From: SIG603 sp963621245
GTDB lineage: Bacteria; Bacillota; Clostridia; Oscillospirales; Acutalibacteraceae
Direction of reading: 5' to 3'
Length of the DNA stretch: 64,000 nucleotides
Assembly (NCBI GenBank): GCA_963621245.1
Contig: CAVFCW010000005.1
Location: 75,570 to 139,569 of the forward strand
The notes under the pieces: generated by a model
Told to the model about the DNA's origin: nothing
Database searches by the model: none
The model's input: the letters and a program-made list of their open reading frames with translations, nothing else
Made by a program: the position numbers and the translations under genes
Part shown: positions 16,734-25,925 of the stretch, piece by piece
Position numbering within the stretch: the stretch's first letter is position 1
Layout: each line of letters opens with the position of its first letter

Positions 16734-17732
16734 GTGAAATTTAAAACATTCTTTTTAAAGCGCCTTCTTGCTTGGGCTATGACGATTTTGATCGGCGTTA
16801 CGTTCATCTTCTTCATCCCGAGAATGTTCCCTTCAGACCCTGTTGAGAACATGATTTCTCAGATGCAGTCAAGATCCGGTAACATGGATCCTGCAGAAAT
16901 GGAAGCGCTCAGATATCAACTCAGAGTTCAGTTCGGTCTCGACGGTACTCTTCTTGAGCAGTACGGATATTTCTTGTGGCACGGCTTGTTACATTTTGAT
17001 TTCGGCCCGTCACTTATGAGCTATCCAGAGCCCGTTGTAAACATTATCGGTCGTAACTTGCCGTACACACTCGGCTTGTCACTGACATCAACATTACTTG
17101 CATGGATAATCGGTAACTTCATCGGTTTGCTTGCAGGTTTCCGCAAGAACAAGCGTTCATCCAAGATTCTTGAGGGTATTGCAATCTGCATTTATCCTAT
17201 TCCTTACTTCTTGATCGCTCTCGTTCTTCAGATCGTATTCGCATACGTTCTCGGTTGGTTCCCAATTACAACAACTCTTGTTACATTCGGAACAACCGGA
17301 CAGTATATTGCATCGCTTCTCAAAGCTTCTGTTCTTCCCGCAGTTTCAATGCTCCTTCTCGGAACAGGCTGGTGGATTATCTCCATGAAGTCTTTGGCAA
17401 GCACAACAAGCGAGGAGGACTTCGTTCTCTACGCACGTTATCGTGGTATCTCCGAGGCTAAGATCGGCACAAGCTACGTTCTTCGTAACTCCATCTTAAC
17501 CCAGGTAACTGCTTTGGCTATGAGCCTTGGCGGCGTCTTCGGCGGTTCTATCATGACCGAGATTATCTTTGGTTACCCCGGAGTCGGTACCTTAATTCAG
17601 AAGGCTATTCTTCAGTCCGACTATAACATGATTCTCGGATGTATCACAATTTCAATCGTTGCTATTTCAACAGCTACATTGATTGTTGATGTTGTCTATC
17701 CGTTTATCGACCCGAGAATTCGTTACGGCTAA
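16734..17732 (+). CDS. ABC transporter permease, OppB/DppB type
   Basis: 332 aa from GTG 16734, which sits 8 bases after GAGGAA; an in-frame GTG at 16728 is too close to it. Six or so transmembrane segments are visible, with the long external loop after the first typical of OppB. The cytoplasmic EAA-like loop (YARYRGISEAKIG) that docks the ATPases is near residue 230, and the end DPRIRYG is typical. Second gene of the transporter operon. Confidence 0.92.
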   Translation: MKFKTFFLKRLLAWAMTILIGVTFIFFIPRMFPSDPVENMISQMQSRSGNMDPAEMEALRYQLRVQFGLDGTLLEQYGYFLWHGLLHFDFGPSLMSYPEPVVNIIGRNLPYTLGLSLTSTLLAWIIGNFIGLLAGFRKNKRSSKILEGIAICIYPIPYFLIALVLQIVFAYVLGWFPITTTLVTFGTTGQYIASLLKASVLPAVSMLLLGTGWWIISMKSLASTTSEEDFVLYARYRGISEAKIGTSYVLRNSILTQVTALAMSLGGVFGGSIMTEIIFGYPGVGTLIQKAILQSDYNMILGCITISIVAISTATLIVDVVYPFIDPRIRYG

Positions 17733-17750
17733 TAAAGGGAGGTTGTTGCT

Positions 17751-18596
17751 ATGAAAGGCTTTTCTAAATTCTGGAAAACAGCAAACGGCCGCCTTAAGAT
17801 TGGTCTCATCTCGACATTGTTCTTTCTTATAATCGGATTTGTTGTTTATTACATTCCTCATGTAAATCCATTTACTTTTAACACTTATACCGCCAAGCTC
17901 GGAGCTTCTGGCTCTCACTGGCTCGGTACCACTTCAATGGGCCAGGATGTTGTATGGCTTCTCATCGAGGCTATTCACAACTCTCTTGTAATCGGCCTTA
18001 TTGTTGCTACACTCGGTACTGTTGTAGGTGTTTTCGTCGGACTTCTCGCCGGTTTTGCCGGCGGTGCACTTGACCGTGTTCTCATGGTTATCACCGACAC
18101 ATTCGTTGTTATCCCGTCTCTTCCGATTCTCATCATGATGACATCGCTTATGAAGGGCGGTTCAACAACTATCGTTATGGCTCTTGTTCTTGCAATGTTT
18201 GCTTGGGCATGGCCGAGCCGTCAGATTCGTTCTATGGCTCTTTCCATCAAAGAGCGTGACTTTATTCACACAGCTAAGTTCTCAGGTGAAGGCACGGTTC
18301 AGATTGTTGTAACCGAGATTCTTCCTTATGCACTTACATGGTCACTCTCTAACTTTATGAACGCAGTTCTTTCCGCTATCGGTTCTGAGTCCTCACTTGC
18401 TGTTCTTGGTCTTTCACCAGGAAACCTCGTATCTCTCGGTAACATGATTCAGTGGGCAAGAGATTACAACGCAATTTTCAACAAGCAGTATCTCTGGATC
18501 GGTGCTCCGATTGTTGCTACTGTTGTTCTGTTCATTGGTCTGTTCCTTCTTATCACAGGCTACAATGACTATCTATCTATGAAGAGAGGCAGGTAA
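17751..18596 (+). CDS. ABC transporter permease, OppC/DppC type
   Basis: 281 aa membrane protein. After a first hydrophobic segment comes HWLGTTSMGQDVVW, the OppC hallmark (family GTDxxGRD), then five further segments and the cytoplasmic loop with IKERDFIHTAKFSGEG. Forms the channel with the preceding OppB-type protein. GGGAGG ribosome site 8 bases before the ATG. 18 bases separate it from the previous gene. Confidence 0.93.
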   Translation: MKGFSKFWKTANGRLKIGLISTLFFLIIGFVVYYIPHVNPFTFNTYTAKLGASGSHWLGTTSMGQDVVWLLIEAIHNSLVIGLIVATLGTVVGVFVGLLAGFAGGALDRVLMVITDTFVVIPSLPILIMMTSLMKGGSTTIVMALVLAMFAWAWPSRQIRSMALSIKERDFIHTAKFSGEGTVQIVVTEILPYALTWSLSNFMNAVLSAIGSESSLAVLGLSPGNLVSLGNMIQWARDYNAIFNKQYLWIGAPIVATVVLFIGLFLLITGYNDYLSMKRGR

Positions 18597-18602
18597 GCGA
18601 GT

Positions 18603-19583
18603 ATGTTAAAAGTCGATAATCTGTCCACTTCTTATAAGCTGATCGATGGCGACGTTCATGTTTTGAACGACCTCAACTTTGAGATTAAGGATAATGAAAT
18701 TTTCGGTATCGCAGGTGAGTCCGGATGCGGAAAAACTACATTACTCAAAACGCTTTATGATATTATCGAGTTCCCGCTGGAGATAGACAAAGGTAAAGTT
18801 ATTCTCAGCGGTGAGAAGAATGGACAGCCGTTCCACTACGAATCGGGAAACATTCACAAAACTTGGTGGAACAACATCTCTTATGTTCCTCAGGCAGCAC
18901 AGAGTGTTCTCAACCCGATCGTTCGTTTAAAGAAACAGTTCCTTGATTCCATTCCCGAGGAAGACCGCAAAAACGAGACAAAGGAGCAAACCCTTGCCCG
19001 TGTTGGTCAGTACCTCGAGGAGTTGGGACTTTCACCGGACATTTTGGAGTCTTATCCGTTCCAGCTTTCCGGTGGTATGCGTCAGCGTGTTATTATCGCT
19101 CTCGCAACATTTATGAGCCCGAATGTCGTTCTTGCCGACGAGCCTACAACCGCTCTTGACGTTGTTGTTCAGAAAGGTATTCTTTTGATGCTTATGAAGC
19201 TTCAGAAGCAGCTTAAGAACACAATGGTTATCGTCAGCCACGATATGGGTGTTCACTATCAGATTACAGACCGTATGGCTATCATGTATTCCGGAAGTGT
19301 TATCGAGCTCGGACCAACAGAGGCTATCTTTGAAGATCCGATTCATCCGTACACACAGATGCTTGTTAACTCTCTTCCGAGAGTCGGTGACAAGAGCCAG
19401 AAGGTAGGTATTCCGGGACGTCCGCCGGCACTTAAGAATCCTCCTCCGGGATGCAGATTTGCCGCACGTTGCCCGTATGCAACCGATAAATGCCGTGCTG
19501 AGATTCCTCAGTTCCGCGAAGTAAAACCTGGCCGCTTTGCAGCTTGCCATTTACTAAACGAGGGGGTGAAGAAGAATGGCTAA
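18603..19583 (+). CDS. ABC transporter ATP-binding protein, OppD/DppD type
   Basis: 326 aa ATPase. Walker A GESGCGKTT (about residues 39-47), signature LSGGMRQRVIIA, Walker B VVLADEPTTALD and the switch histidine in VSHD are all intact. The C-terminal oligopeptide_HPY extension has the cysteine-rich GCRFAARCPYATDKCR. Energises the OppB/OppC pair from the cytoplasmic side. Overlaps the next ATPase gene by 8 bases. Confidence 0.94.
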   Translation: MLKVDNLSTSYKLIDGDVHVLNDLNFEIKDNEIFGIAGESGCGKTTLLKTLYDIIEFPLEIDKGKVILSGEKNGQPFHYESGNIHKTWWNNISYVPQAAQSVLNPIVRLKKQFLDSIPEEDRKNETKEQTLARVGQYLEELGLSPDILESYPFQLSGGMRQRVIIALATFMSPNVVLADEPTTALDVVVQKGILLMLMKLQKQLKNTMVIVSHDMGVHYQITDRMAIMYSGSVIELGPTEAIFEDPIHPYTQMLVNSLPRVGDKSQKVGIPGRPPALKNPPPGCRFAARCPYATDKCRAEIPQFREVKPGRFAACHLLNEGVKKNG

Positions 19584-20559
19584 AAATTTGCTCGAAATTA
19601 ATGGCGTAAGTAAAATATTCCGTGTCGGAGGTATGCTCCGTGGTAAAAAGCTTGTTGCTGTTGATAATGTAACACTTGCAATCGAGGCAGATAAGCCCGT
19701 TATTCTCTCCGTTGTTGGTGAGTCCGGATGCGGTAAGTCAACACTTTGTAAGATGGTTCTCCGTCTTCACACTCCTGATATGGGAGATATTATCCTTGAC
19801 GGTAAATCTTATCTTGATAAGCATGGTTATGACGCTAAGCAGTTCAAGCTTGATGTTCAGCCAATCTTCCAGAACCCTTATGAGTCTTTCTCGGCAAGAA
19901 AAGCAGTTGATACCTATCTTTTCAACACGGCACTTCGTCTTGGCATAGCTAAGAACAAGAAGGAAGCTACTGATCTTGTCGACGAGGCACTTAAGAGCGT
20001 CGGACTTTCACTTGCAGTTGTCAAGGGTAAGTATCCGACACAGTTCTCAGGCGGTGAGCTTCAGAGAGTTTCTATCGCACGTGCGCTTATCACACGTCCT
20101 AAGCTTATCATTGCCGATGAGCCTGTTGCGGCTATCGATGCTTCCATGAAGATGAACATTGTTAACCTCTTCAAGGAGATCAAAGATAAGTACAACGTTT
20201 CGTTTATCTACATCACTCATGACCTTTCAACAGCTTACTATGTATCCGATTATATCGCAACACTTTATCGTGGATGCTTAATCGAGTATGGCCCTGCTAA
20301 GGAGATCATGGATGAGCCCGCACATCCGTACACACAGCTTCTCATGACGAGTGTTCCGCGTATCGGCGATAAGTGGGTTGATAACGATATGGCTTTGCCT
20401 GATATGGAGTCTAAGGAGTACTCAATTTCTTATTGTAAGTTTGCTCCGCGTTGCCCGTATGCTACCGATGAGTGCAGACAGACAAGACCCGATGAGACTT
20501 ATATCAATGAGGGAAGAAAGGTTATGTGTCATCATCCTCTCATTCAGCCTCAGAAATAA
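19576..20559 (+). CDS. ABC transporter ATP-binding protein, OppF/DppF type
   Basis: 327 aa ATPase partner of the preceding protein. Walker A GESGCGKST, signature FSGGELQRVSIA, Walker B LIIADEPVAAID and THD switch are present, and the C-terminal CKFAPRCPYATDEC extension matches the other ATPase. Walker B carries VAAID instead of the common TSALD, still with the catalytic Glu. The start overlaps the preceding gene by 8 bases, behind GAGGGGGTGAAG. Last gene before a strong terminator. Confidence 0.94.
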   Translation: MAKNLLEINGVSKIFRVGGMLRGKKLVAVDNVTLAIEADKPVILSVVGESGCGKSTLCKMVLRLHTPDMGDIILDGKSYLDKHGYDAKQFKLDVQPIFQNPYESFSARKAVDTYLFNTALRLGIAKNKKEATDLVDEALKSVGLSLAVVKGKYPTQFSGGELQRVSIARALITRPKLIIADEPVAAIDASMKMNIVNLFKEIKDKYNVSFIYITHDLSTAYYVSDYIATLYRGCLIEYGPAKEIMDEPAHPYTQLLMTSVPRIGDKWVDNDMALPDMESKEYSISYCKFAPRCPYATDECRQTRPDETYINEGRKVMCHHPLIQPQK

Positions 20560-20577
20560 AGTTGATTAACTGAATTT

Positions 20578-20609
20578 AACCCGTTGTCGGTTTCGACAGC
20601 GGGTTTTTT
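20578..20609 (+). terminator. terminator of the ABC transporter operon
   Basis: AACCCG-(T)-TGTCG stem closed by GTTT and completed by CGACA-(G)-CGGGTT, then a T-run. Confidence 0.92.
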
Positions 20610-20649
20610 CTGCGCCAAAAATGTATAACATATATATAGTGTGATTCGC

Positions 20650-20678
20650 TTTACATAAACACAAAAGAATGTTAAATT
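20650..20678 (+). promoter_or_regulatory. promoter of the amidase-ArsC-like-fbp unit
   Basis: TTTACA (20650-20655), 17-base spacer, TAAATT (20673-20678). Confidence 0.65.
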
Positions 20679-20698
20679 ATGTATAAGGAGTGGTAAAA

Positions 20699-21496
20699 AT
20701 GAAAATAGCATTGGTTCAGATGTCTAACGGCGGATGCGTAGAAGTTAATTTACAGAAAAGTCTTGATTATATTAAGCAAGCCGCGGAGAATAATGCTGAT
20801 TTAGTTTTGTTTCCGGAGGTGCAACTCACGGAGTTTTTCCCTCAGTACCGAAACAGAGATGTTGAAGCTTATAAAACTGATATTAACTCGGGCATAATAC
20901 AGAAACTTTGTGAGAGCTGTAAGAAAAACAAAATTATGGCTGTACCGAATGTGTATCTTTCGGAAAACGGAAAGGCGTATGACGCAAGTATTTTAATATC
21001 AAAAGAGGGAGAGATAATCGGCACTCAAAAAATGGTTCACATTGCCGAGGCAGACAAGTTTTTTGAACAGGATTATTACACGGAATCTGACGATGGCTTT
21101 AAGGTGTTTGATACCGAGTTCGGAAAAATCGGTGTAGTCGTTTGTTTTGACAGACATTATCCCGAGAGCATCAGAACAGAAACTTTGATGGGTGCTGATT
21201 TAATACTTATACCGACTGTTAATACGAAGGCTGAGCCGACAGAGATGTTCGAGTGGGAAATTAGAGTGCAGTCGTTTCAGAACAGCGTATTTACTGCTAT
21301 GTGCAACAGAGTAGGTAAAGAAGGCGAAATGGATTTTTGTGGAGAGAGCATAGTGATTGACCCAAACGGGGATGTAATTGTAAAAGCAGACGACAGTGAG
21401 CAAATTTTATATGCAGAAATTGATTTGAAAAAGGCAGAAGTAGTAAGAAAAAGCAAGCCGTACTTAGGCTTGAGGAGAACGGAGTTTTATTATTAA
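20699..21496 (+). CDS. carbon-nitrogen hydrolase (nitrilase superfamily amidase)
   Basis: 265 aa from the ATG 8 bases after AAGGAG. The catalytic triad of the superfamily is readable: Glu40 (LVLFPEVQL), Lys111 (GTQKMVH) and Cys149 (GVVVCFDRHYPES). Members hydrolyse amides such as N-carbamoyl compounds or omega-amides. It resembles N-carbamoylputrescine amidases and predicted hydrolases, but no polyamine gene is nearby and the substrate is open. Overlaps the next gene by one base (TAATG), so the two are coupled. Confidence 0.88.
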   Translation: MKIALVQMSNGGCVEVNLQKSLDYIKQAAENNADLVLFPEVQLTEFFPQYRNRDVEAYKTDINSGIIQKLCESCKKNKIMAVPNVYLSENGKAYDASILISKEGEIIGTQKMVHIAEADKFFEQDYYTESDDGFKVFDTEFGKIGVVVCFDRHYPESIRTETLMGADLILIPTVNTKAEPTEMFEWEIRVQSFQNSVFTAMCNRVGKEGEMDFCGESIVIDPNGDVIVKADDSEQILYAEIDLKKAEVVRKSKPYLGLRRTEFYY

Positions 21497-21837
21497 TGAA
21501 CATTCAGATTTTTGGAACAAAGAAATGCAACGACACCAAAAAAGCGGAACGATTTTTTAAAGAACGAGGAATAAAATATCAGTTTGTCGATATGAAAGAA
21601 AAGGGAATGAGCAAGGGGGAGTTTAATTCCGTTGCGGCTAAAAACGGTGGATTCGAGAATATGATAAACGCGAACGCCAAAGATAAACAAACCTTGCTTT
21701 TGATTAAATATCTTACTGAGGACGCTAAGCTCGAAAAGCTTCTTGAAAATCAACAGCTTATCAAAACTCCGATAGTGAGAAACGGCAAGGAGTCCACTTT
21801 GGGTTATTGCCCCGAAATTTGGAAAACTTGGACATAA
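21496..21837 (+). CDS. ArsC/Spx/YffB family thioredoxin-fold protein
   Basis: 113 aa, usual size. Begins IQIFGTKKCNDTKKAERFFKERGI, the ArsC/Spx nucleophile loop with Cys11 but no second cysteine in CxxC position. The conserved cis-proline segment is KTPIVRNG. Such proteins are either glutaredoxin-like reductases or, like Spx, redox-sensitive RNA-polymerase binders; the lack of CxxC argues against canonical Spx. No arsenic genes are present, so arsenate reduction is not claimed. Translationally coupled to the amidase. Confidence 0.82.
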   Translation: MNIQIFGTKKCNDTKKAERFFKERGIKYQFVDMKEKGMSKGEFNSVAAKNGGFENMINANAKDKQTLLLIKYLTEDAKLEKLLENQQLIKTPIVRNGKESTLGYCPEIWKTWT

Positions 21838-21872
21838 GGTGTATTAATTGTAAAATATAAGGAGGAATAGAA

Positions 21873-23825
21873 ATGAATAACTTAGAAGACCGCTATCTTG
21901 AAAGACTTTCCCAGCTTTATCCGACGATAGCAAAAGCATCAACGGAGATTATTAATTTTCAGGCTATGCTTAATTTGCCGAAGGGAACAGAGCACTTTTT
22001 GACCGATATTCACGGCGAATACGAGGCGTTTGCACATGTGCTTAAGAACGGTTCGGGTTCGGTTAAGAGAAAAATTGAAGAGGTGTTCGGTAACACACTA
22101 AGCAGCAGAGACAAAAGAATGCTTGCAACGCTTATCTATTATCCAAAGGAAAAGATGGATCAGATTAAGAAAACAGAACCGAACATGGAGGATTGGTATA
22201 AAATAACTCTTTACCGTCTGATTGAGGTTTGCAAAAGCACAGCAAGCAAATACACACGTGCTAAGGTGAGAAATGCACTCCCCGATGATTTTGCTTATGT
22301 TATTGAGGAATTAATCACAGTTAGATCCGAACTGATTGATAAGGAATCTTACTATAATTCCATTATCAAGACAATTATTGACATCGGCAGAGCAGAGAGA
22401 TTTATCATTGCACTAAGCGAGCTTATTCAGCGCCTTATCATCGATCACTTACACATTGTCGGCGATATTTATGACCGTGGTCCCGGCCCACATATCATCA
22501 TGGATAAGCTCATGGAGTATCATTCTGTTGATATTCAGTGGGGAAATCACGATGTACTTTGGATGGGTGCGGCAGCAGGTCAAAGGGGCTGCATTGCGAA
22601 TGTTATCAGAAACTGTGCAAGGTACGGGAATCTTGATATTCTCGAGGACGGATACGGCATAAACCTTTTGCCACTCGCAACCTTTGCTATGAAAACCTAC
22701 GAAAACGATCCGTGCACTTGCTTCCGTCTCAAAGCAAACCTCAACAGAAGTATAAACGAGCTCCAGATGGACGTAAAGATGCACAAGGCAATAGCAATCA
22801 TTCAGTTTAAGGTGGAGGGACAAATCATAATGAACAATCCCGAATATCACCTTGAGAACAGAAATCTTTTGCACCACATCGATTACGAAAAGGGTACGGT
22901 TGAGCTTGACGGAAAGACCTATGAATTGCTTGATAAGAACTTCCCGACCATCGATCCGAAAAATCCCTACGCTCTTACCGAGGAGGAAGAGGACGTCATG
23001 CACCGCTTGGAACAGGCATTTTTGAACTGCGAAAAGCTTCAGAAGCATATGGTTTTCTTGCTCAACAAGGGCGGATTATACAAGGTATATAATAATAATC
23101 TTTTGTATCACGGATGCGTTCCGCTTGATGAAGACGGTTCGCTAAAGACGGTTAAATTCTACGGCAAAACCTACAAGGGCAAGGCTTGGTACGAATTCCT
23201 CGAGAGCTATGTCCGAAAGGGATTTTATGCCGTTGACGAGGCAGAAAAAGAGCGTGGCAAAGATATTATGTGGTATATCTGGCTGGCAGAAAATTCTCCG
23301 CTTTACGGAAAAACGAAAATGTCAACATTTGAGAGAATATTCATAGCTGATAAATCAACCCACGAGGAAGTTAAAAATCCCTATTACCGTTATCTTGAGA
23401 ATGAAGAGGTTGTCGATTCTATACTTAAGGAATTCGGCTTAGAGGGCGACGATATTCATATCATTAACGGACACGTTCCCGTTAAGGTTAAAAAGGGCGA
23501 GAGTCCGATTAAGTGCGGGGGAAAGGTTCTTGTTATTGACGGTGGTTTCTCAAAGGCGTATCAGTCGCAAACGGGAATAGCGGGATACACTTTGGTATAT
23601 AATTCCTATGAGATTCTTTTGGTTGCACACGAGCCGTTTGAGTCGGCTGAGGCGGCAATACTAAAGGAAACCGATATTCACTCGGAGCGCACGGTTGTCG
23701 AGCGTGTTGTTAAGCGAAGAATGGTTGCCGATACGGACTACGGAAAGCACATAAAAGAACAGGTTGAGGATTTGAGAGTTTTGCTTGAGGCTTACAGAAG
23801 CGGTAAAATTTCTCAGAGACTTTAA
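21873..23825 (+). CDS. fbp: class III fructose-1,6-bisphosphatase
   Basis: 650 aa, the normal size of the Firmicute FBPase_2 family. Metallophosphatase-like metal motifs are visible: FLTDIHGEYEAF (about residues 42-53), GDIYDRGPGPH (about 199-209) and QWGNHDVLW, with INGHVPVK near the C-terminus. It hydrolyses fructose 1,6-bisphosphate in gluconeogenesis and fits the PEP carboxykinase gene also in this window. AAGGAGGA ribosome site. Followed by a bidirectional hairpin. Confidence 0.96.
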   Translation: MNNLEDRYLERLSQLYPTIAKASTEIINFQAMLNLPKGTEHFLTDIHGEYEAFAHVLKNGSGSVKRKIEEVFGNTLSSRDKRMLATLIYYPKEKMDQIKKTEPNMEDWYKITLYRLIEVCKSTASKYTRAKVRNALPDDFAYVIEELITVRSELIDKESYYNSIIKTIIDIGRAERFIIALSELIQRLIIDHLHIVGDIYDRGPGPHIIMDKLMEYHSVDIQWGNHDVLWMGAAAGQRGCIANVIRNCARYGNLDILEDGYGINLLPLATFAMKTYENDPCTCFRLKANLNRSINELQMDVKMHKAIAIIQFKVEGQIIMNNPEYHLENRNLLHHIDYEKGTVELDGKTYELLDKNFPTIDPKNPYALTEEEEDVMHRLEQAFLNCEKLQKHMVFLLNKGGLYKVYNNNLLYHGCVPLDEDGSLKTVKFYGKTYKGKAWYEFLESYVRKGFYAVDEAEKERGKDIMWYIWLAENSPLYGKTKMSTFERIFIADKSTHEEVKNPYYRYLENEEVVDSILKEFGLEGDDIHIINGHVPVKVKKGESPIKCGGKVLVIDGGFSKAYQSQTGIAGYTLVYNSYEILLVAHEPFESAEAAILKETDIHSERTVVERVVKRRMVADTDYGKHIKEQVEDLRVLLEAYRSGKISQRL

Positions 23826-23834
23826 GCACAGCAA

Positions 23835-23869
23835 AAAGGAGCACCCAATCGGGTGCTCCTCGTGTTTTG
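23835..23869. terminator. bidirectional hairpin between fbp and the convergent dehydrogenase gene
   Basis: A perfect 9-bp stem GGAGCACCC/GGGTGCTCC with a 4-base loop. U-tracts are poor on both sides (TCGTGTTTTG rightward), so strength is uncertain. Confidence 0.75.
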
Positions 23870-23873
23870 CAAA

Positions 23874-24902
23874 TTAGCAATACGTTTCCATTGAAGCGGA
23901 GAGATACTGAACTTCTTCGAGCTGATCGCAAGTTACGTATCCTGAAGGTGCTTTGATGAGAGAAGGAATACGGTTTACAATTGTTGCGCATGTGTGTTCA
24001 ACTGTAGACGGTTTAACAACATGATACTCAACATTCGGCTCGCCTGTAAGCCACCAATCGCACATATCGCCGTCATCGGGGCCGTAAACTTTACCGATTG
24101 TTTCCTCTTCAACGGTGATGCCCTCTTCGGTCTCGATTGTAACAACAGCCGACATACCGATGCAGCGGCCAGCCTTAATAGTCGAGCCCAAAGTTTCGCT
24201 GTAAAGATCCTTATCGATAATGTACGGAACATGTTTCTGATCAATTGACTTCACGTGCAAACCAAGCTTGCTGCATATTCCTTCGCTTGCGTTCCATGCG
24301 TAAGACGGCTCAAATACATCGGGATGAGCAATCTTTTCCTCAAACTCCTCGGGTGTGAGGTCGCATCCGTGAGCCTTTGCGAGTGCAAGACCGTATTCAT
24401 CAACGTTGTAGCTGTATGCGCCCTTAATCTTCTTAATGCTGTCCATGCCGGCGGCTGCGAGACCGACCATGTTAATCCAGAAAATATCCTGCATGCCTGA
24501 GCCTGTCATTGTGCATCCGGTTGCCTTAGCGATAGCATCGAGCTCGTCAATCTGCTCCTTAGCGGTTGTGCAAGGATAAATAGCCTCCTCACATGTTGTG
24601 ATAACATTTATACCACGGGAAACACATTTCTTTGCGTGCGGGTAGATATCGTTGATGAAACTGAACAGCGTGACAATAGCAACATCGGGCTTGCTCTCGT
24701 CAAGAACCTTGTCTGCATCGCTTGAAATGACAACGCCTGTCTTGAATCCGAGCTCTGCAAAATCGCCTACATCCATTCCGACAACTGCGGGGTTAACATC
24801 GATTGCACCGACAACCTCTGCACCATGGTTGTAAAGATATCTGATGATATACTTAGCCATTTTTCCGCAACCGTACTGTACAACTTTAACTTTTCTGTCC
24901 AT
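23874..24902 (-). CDS. dihydrodipicolinate-reductase-like oxidoreductase, resembling 2,4-diaminopentanoate dehydrogenase
   Basis: 342 aa. N-terminal Rossmann fold (KVVQYGCGKMAKYIIRYL) for NAD(P), followed by GAIDVNPAVVGMDVG and GINVITTCEEAIYP. Overall layout is that of the DapB-like group that includes (2R,4S)-2,4-diaminopentanoate dehydrogenase (Ord) of oxidative ornithine fermentation. None of the other ornithine genes (aminomutase oraE/oraS, thiolase ortA/ortB) is in the window, so the substrate remains open. Expressed from a MerR-type promoter, with the regulator gene just upstream on the same strand. Confidence 0.8.
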   Translation of the reverse strand: MDRKVKVVQYGCGKMAKYIIRYLYNHGAEVVGAIDVNPAVVGMDVGDFAELGFKTGVVISSDADKVLDESKPDVAIVTLFSFINDIYPHAKKCVSRGINVITTCEEAIYPCTTAKEQIDELDAIAKATGCTMTGSGMQDIFWINMVGLAAAGMDSIKKIKGAYSYNVDEYGLALAKAHGCDLTPEEFEEKIAHPDVFEPSYAWNASEGICSKLGLHVKSIDQKHVPYIIDKDLYSETLGSTIKAGRCIGMSAVVTIETEEGITVEEETIGKVYGPDDGDMCDWWLTGEPNVEYHVVKPSTVEHTCATIVNRIPSLIKAPSGYVTCDQLEEVQYLSASMETYC

Positions 24903-24910
24903 AATAAAAT

Positions 24911-24976
24911 CCTCCCTATATTAAACCTGATGGTTTAACCTGTTGGTTTAGCCTTTTGCTAAAACCCTTCGGTTTT
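24911..24976 (-). repeat. stacked mini-hairpins in the dehydrogenase leader
   Basis: Read on the minus strand, three short palindromes follow one another: AAAACC-GAAG-GGTTTT, AACC-AACA-GGTT and AAACC-ATCA-GGTTT, each with a 4-base loop and the same AACC/GGTT core. They lie between the promoter and the ribosome site. Confidence 0.6.
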
Positions 24977-24988
24977 CTTTACAACTAA

Positions 24989-25019
24989 AGTATAAACCCT
25001 CACGCAAGTTTAGAGTCAA
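24989..25019 (-). promoter_or_regulatory. MerR-type promoter/operator with 19-bp spacer
   Basis: Minus strand TTGACT (25014-25019), a spacer of 19 bases and TATACT (24989-24994). TAAAC-N10-GTTTA forms an inverted repeat inside and at the edge of the spacer. Over-long spacers with a central dyad are the hallmark of MerR-family activation by DNA distortion. Confidence 0.85.
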
Positions 25020-25048
25020 GGACTTTGTGAAAAAAATATCGTATATTG

Positions 25049-25888
25049 TCAAAATTTTATCGGGACTTGAAGCCTTAGAAACATATTCCTTTTGCTGTCG
25101 TCAAAAACATTGAACTCTGTGAGCTCCTCACAAATGTAATCTCCTGCAAGAGAATATCCCATCTTATTGCAAAAATCCAAAAGCTGATTGCCGTACTCGA
25201 TTTCTTTGTCGTAATCGTCAAGGTAAATACAGGCGTACATTCCGCTGTCCACAATGCTTATATCACCCTCGTGCTCGAGAATTCGTTTGTCGGAAAATAT
25301 AAAGGCTTTGTCGGCAATAAACTCTCTGCTTTCGAAATTCTGCTGTAAAATACTTGTTCCGAGATTGTAAGAATGTACCTGATTAATACCCACGGAATAT
25401 AGTTTTCTTCTGAGTTTCATAACTATTTCTTCATAACAGTTGCGGTCATATTCGTAGAAATTCACATCGCATGGAATGTACCAAATATAACGCCTGTCGA
25501 TATATTCAAGTGAGATTGTGCCCGTGGTGGGGGACTTTCTGTATCGCTCGATTTGTGCGATTGTTCTCTCAACGGCGTCGTGCTGTTCCTTTAGTTTACG
25601 CATCTGCTCGTGAAGCTGTTCGTTCTTTTTTGCAAGTATGCTCTCGATGAGAGTAACATCCTCTTTCTCGAGAATATCTTTGATTTCTACAAGACTCATG
25701 CCGAGTTCTTTCATGTAGACTATAATGTCAAGCCGTGCGGTTTGCTGAAGCGTGTAGTAGCGGTAACCGGTTTCGCTGTCGGTGTAGGCGGGCTTTAAAA
25801 GTCCCTTTTTGTCGTAAAGTCTTAGTGTGGGAATGCTTATGCCGTTAATCTCTGACATTTTACCGATAGAAAGAAGTGAATTGTCCAT
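25049..25888 (-). CDS. MerR-family regulator with BmrR/GyrI-like effector domain
   Basis: 279 aa. Residues 1-75 are the MerR winged HTH (LSIGKMSEINGISIPTLRLYDKKGLLKPA, then TGYRYYTLQQTARLDIIVYMKELGMSLVEI). A coiled-coil linker (about 80-115) leads to a 150-residue C-terminal domain of the GyrI-like ligand-binding type. The lack of metal-binding cysteine clusters points to an organic effector rather than a metal. It lies directly upstream of the dehydrogenase gene whose promoter has the expected 19-bp spacer. Confidence 0.9.
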   Translation of the reverse strand: MDNSLLSIGKMSEINGISIPTLRLYDKKGLLKPAYTDSETGYRYYTLQQTARLDIIVYMKELGMSLVEIKDILEKEDVTLIESILAKKNEQLHEQMRKLKEQHDAVERTIAQIERYRKSPTTGTISLEYIDRRYIWYIPCDVNFYEYDRNCYEEIVMKLRRKLYSVGINQVHSYNLGTSILQQNFESREFIADKAFIFSDKRILEHEGDISIVDSGMYACIYLDDYDKEIEYGNQLLDFCNKMGYSLAGDYICEELTEFNVFDDSKRNMFLRLQVPIKF

Positions 25889-25925
25889 TTAATCACCTTA
25901 AATAAGTTAAAAAGTCTAATCTGTA

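Noticed and set aside
21496..21837. Arsenate reductase as a firm name for the ArsC-fold protein
   Set aside because: No arsenic resistance genes nearby, and the ArsC/Spx/YffB family is functionally mixed.
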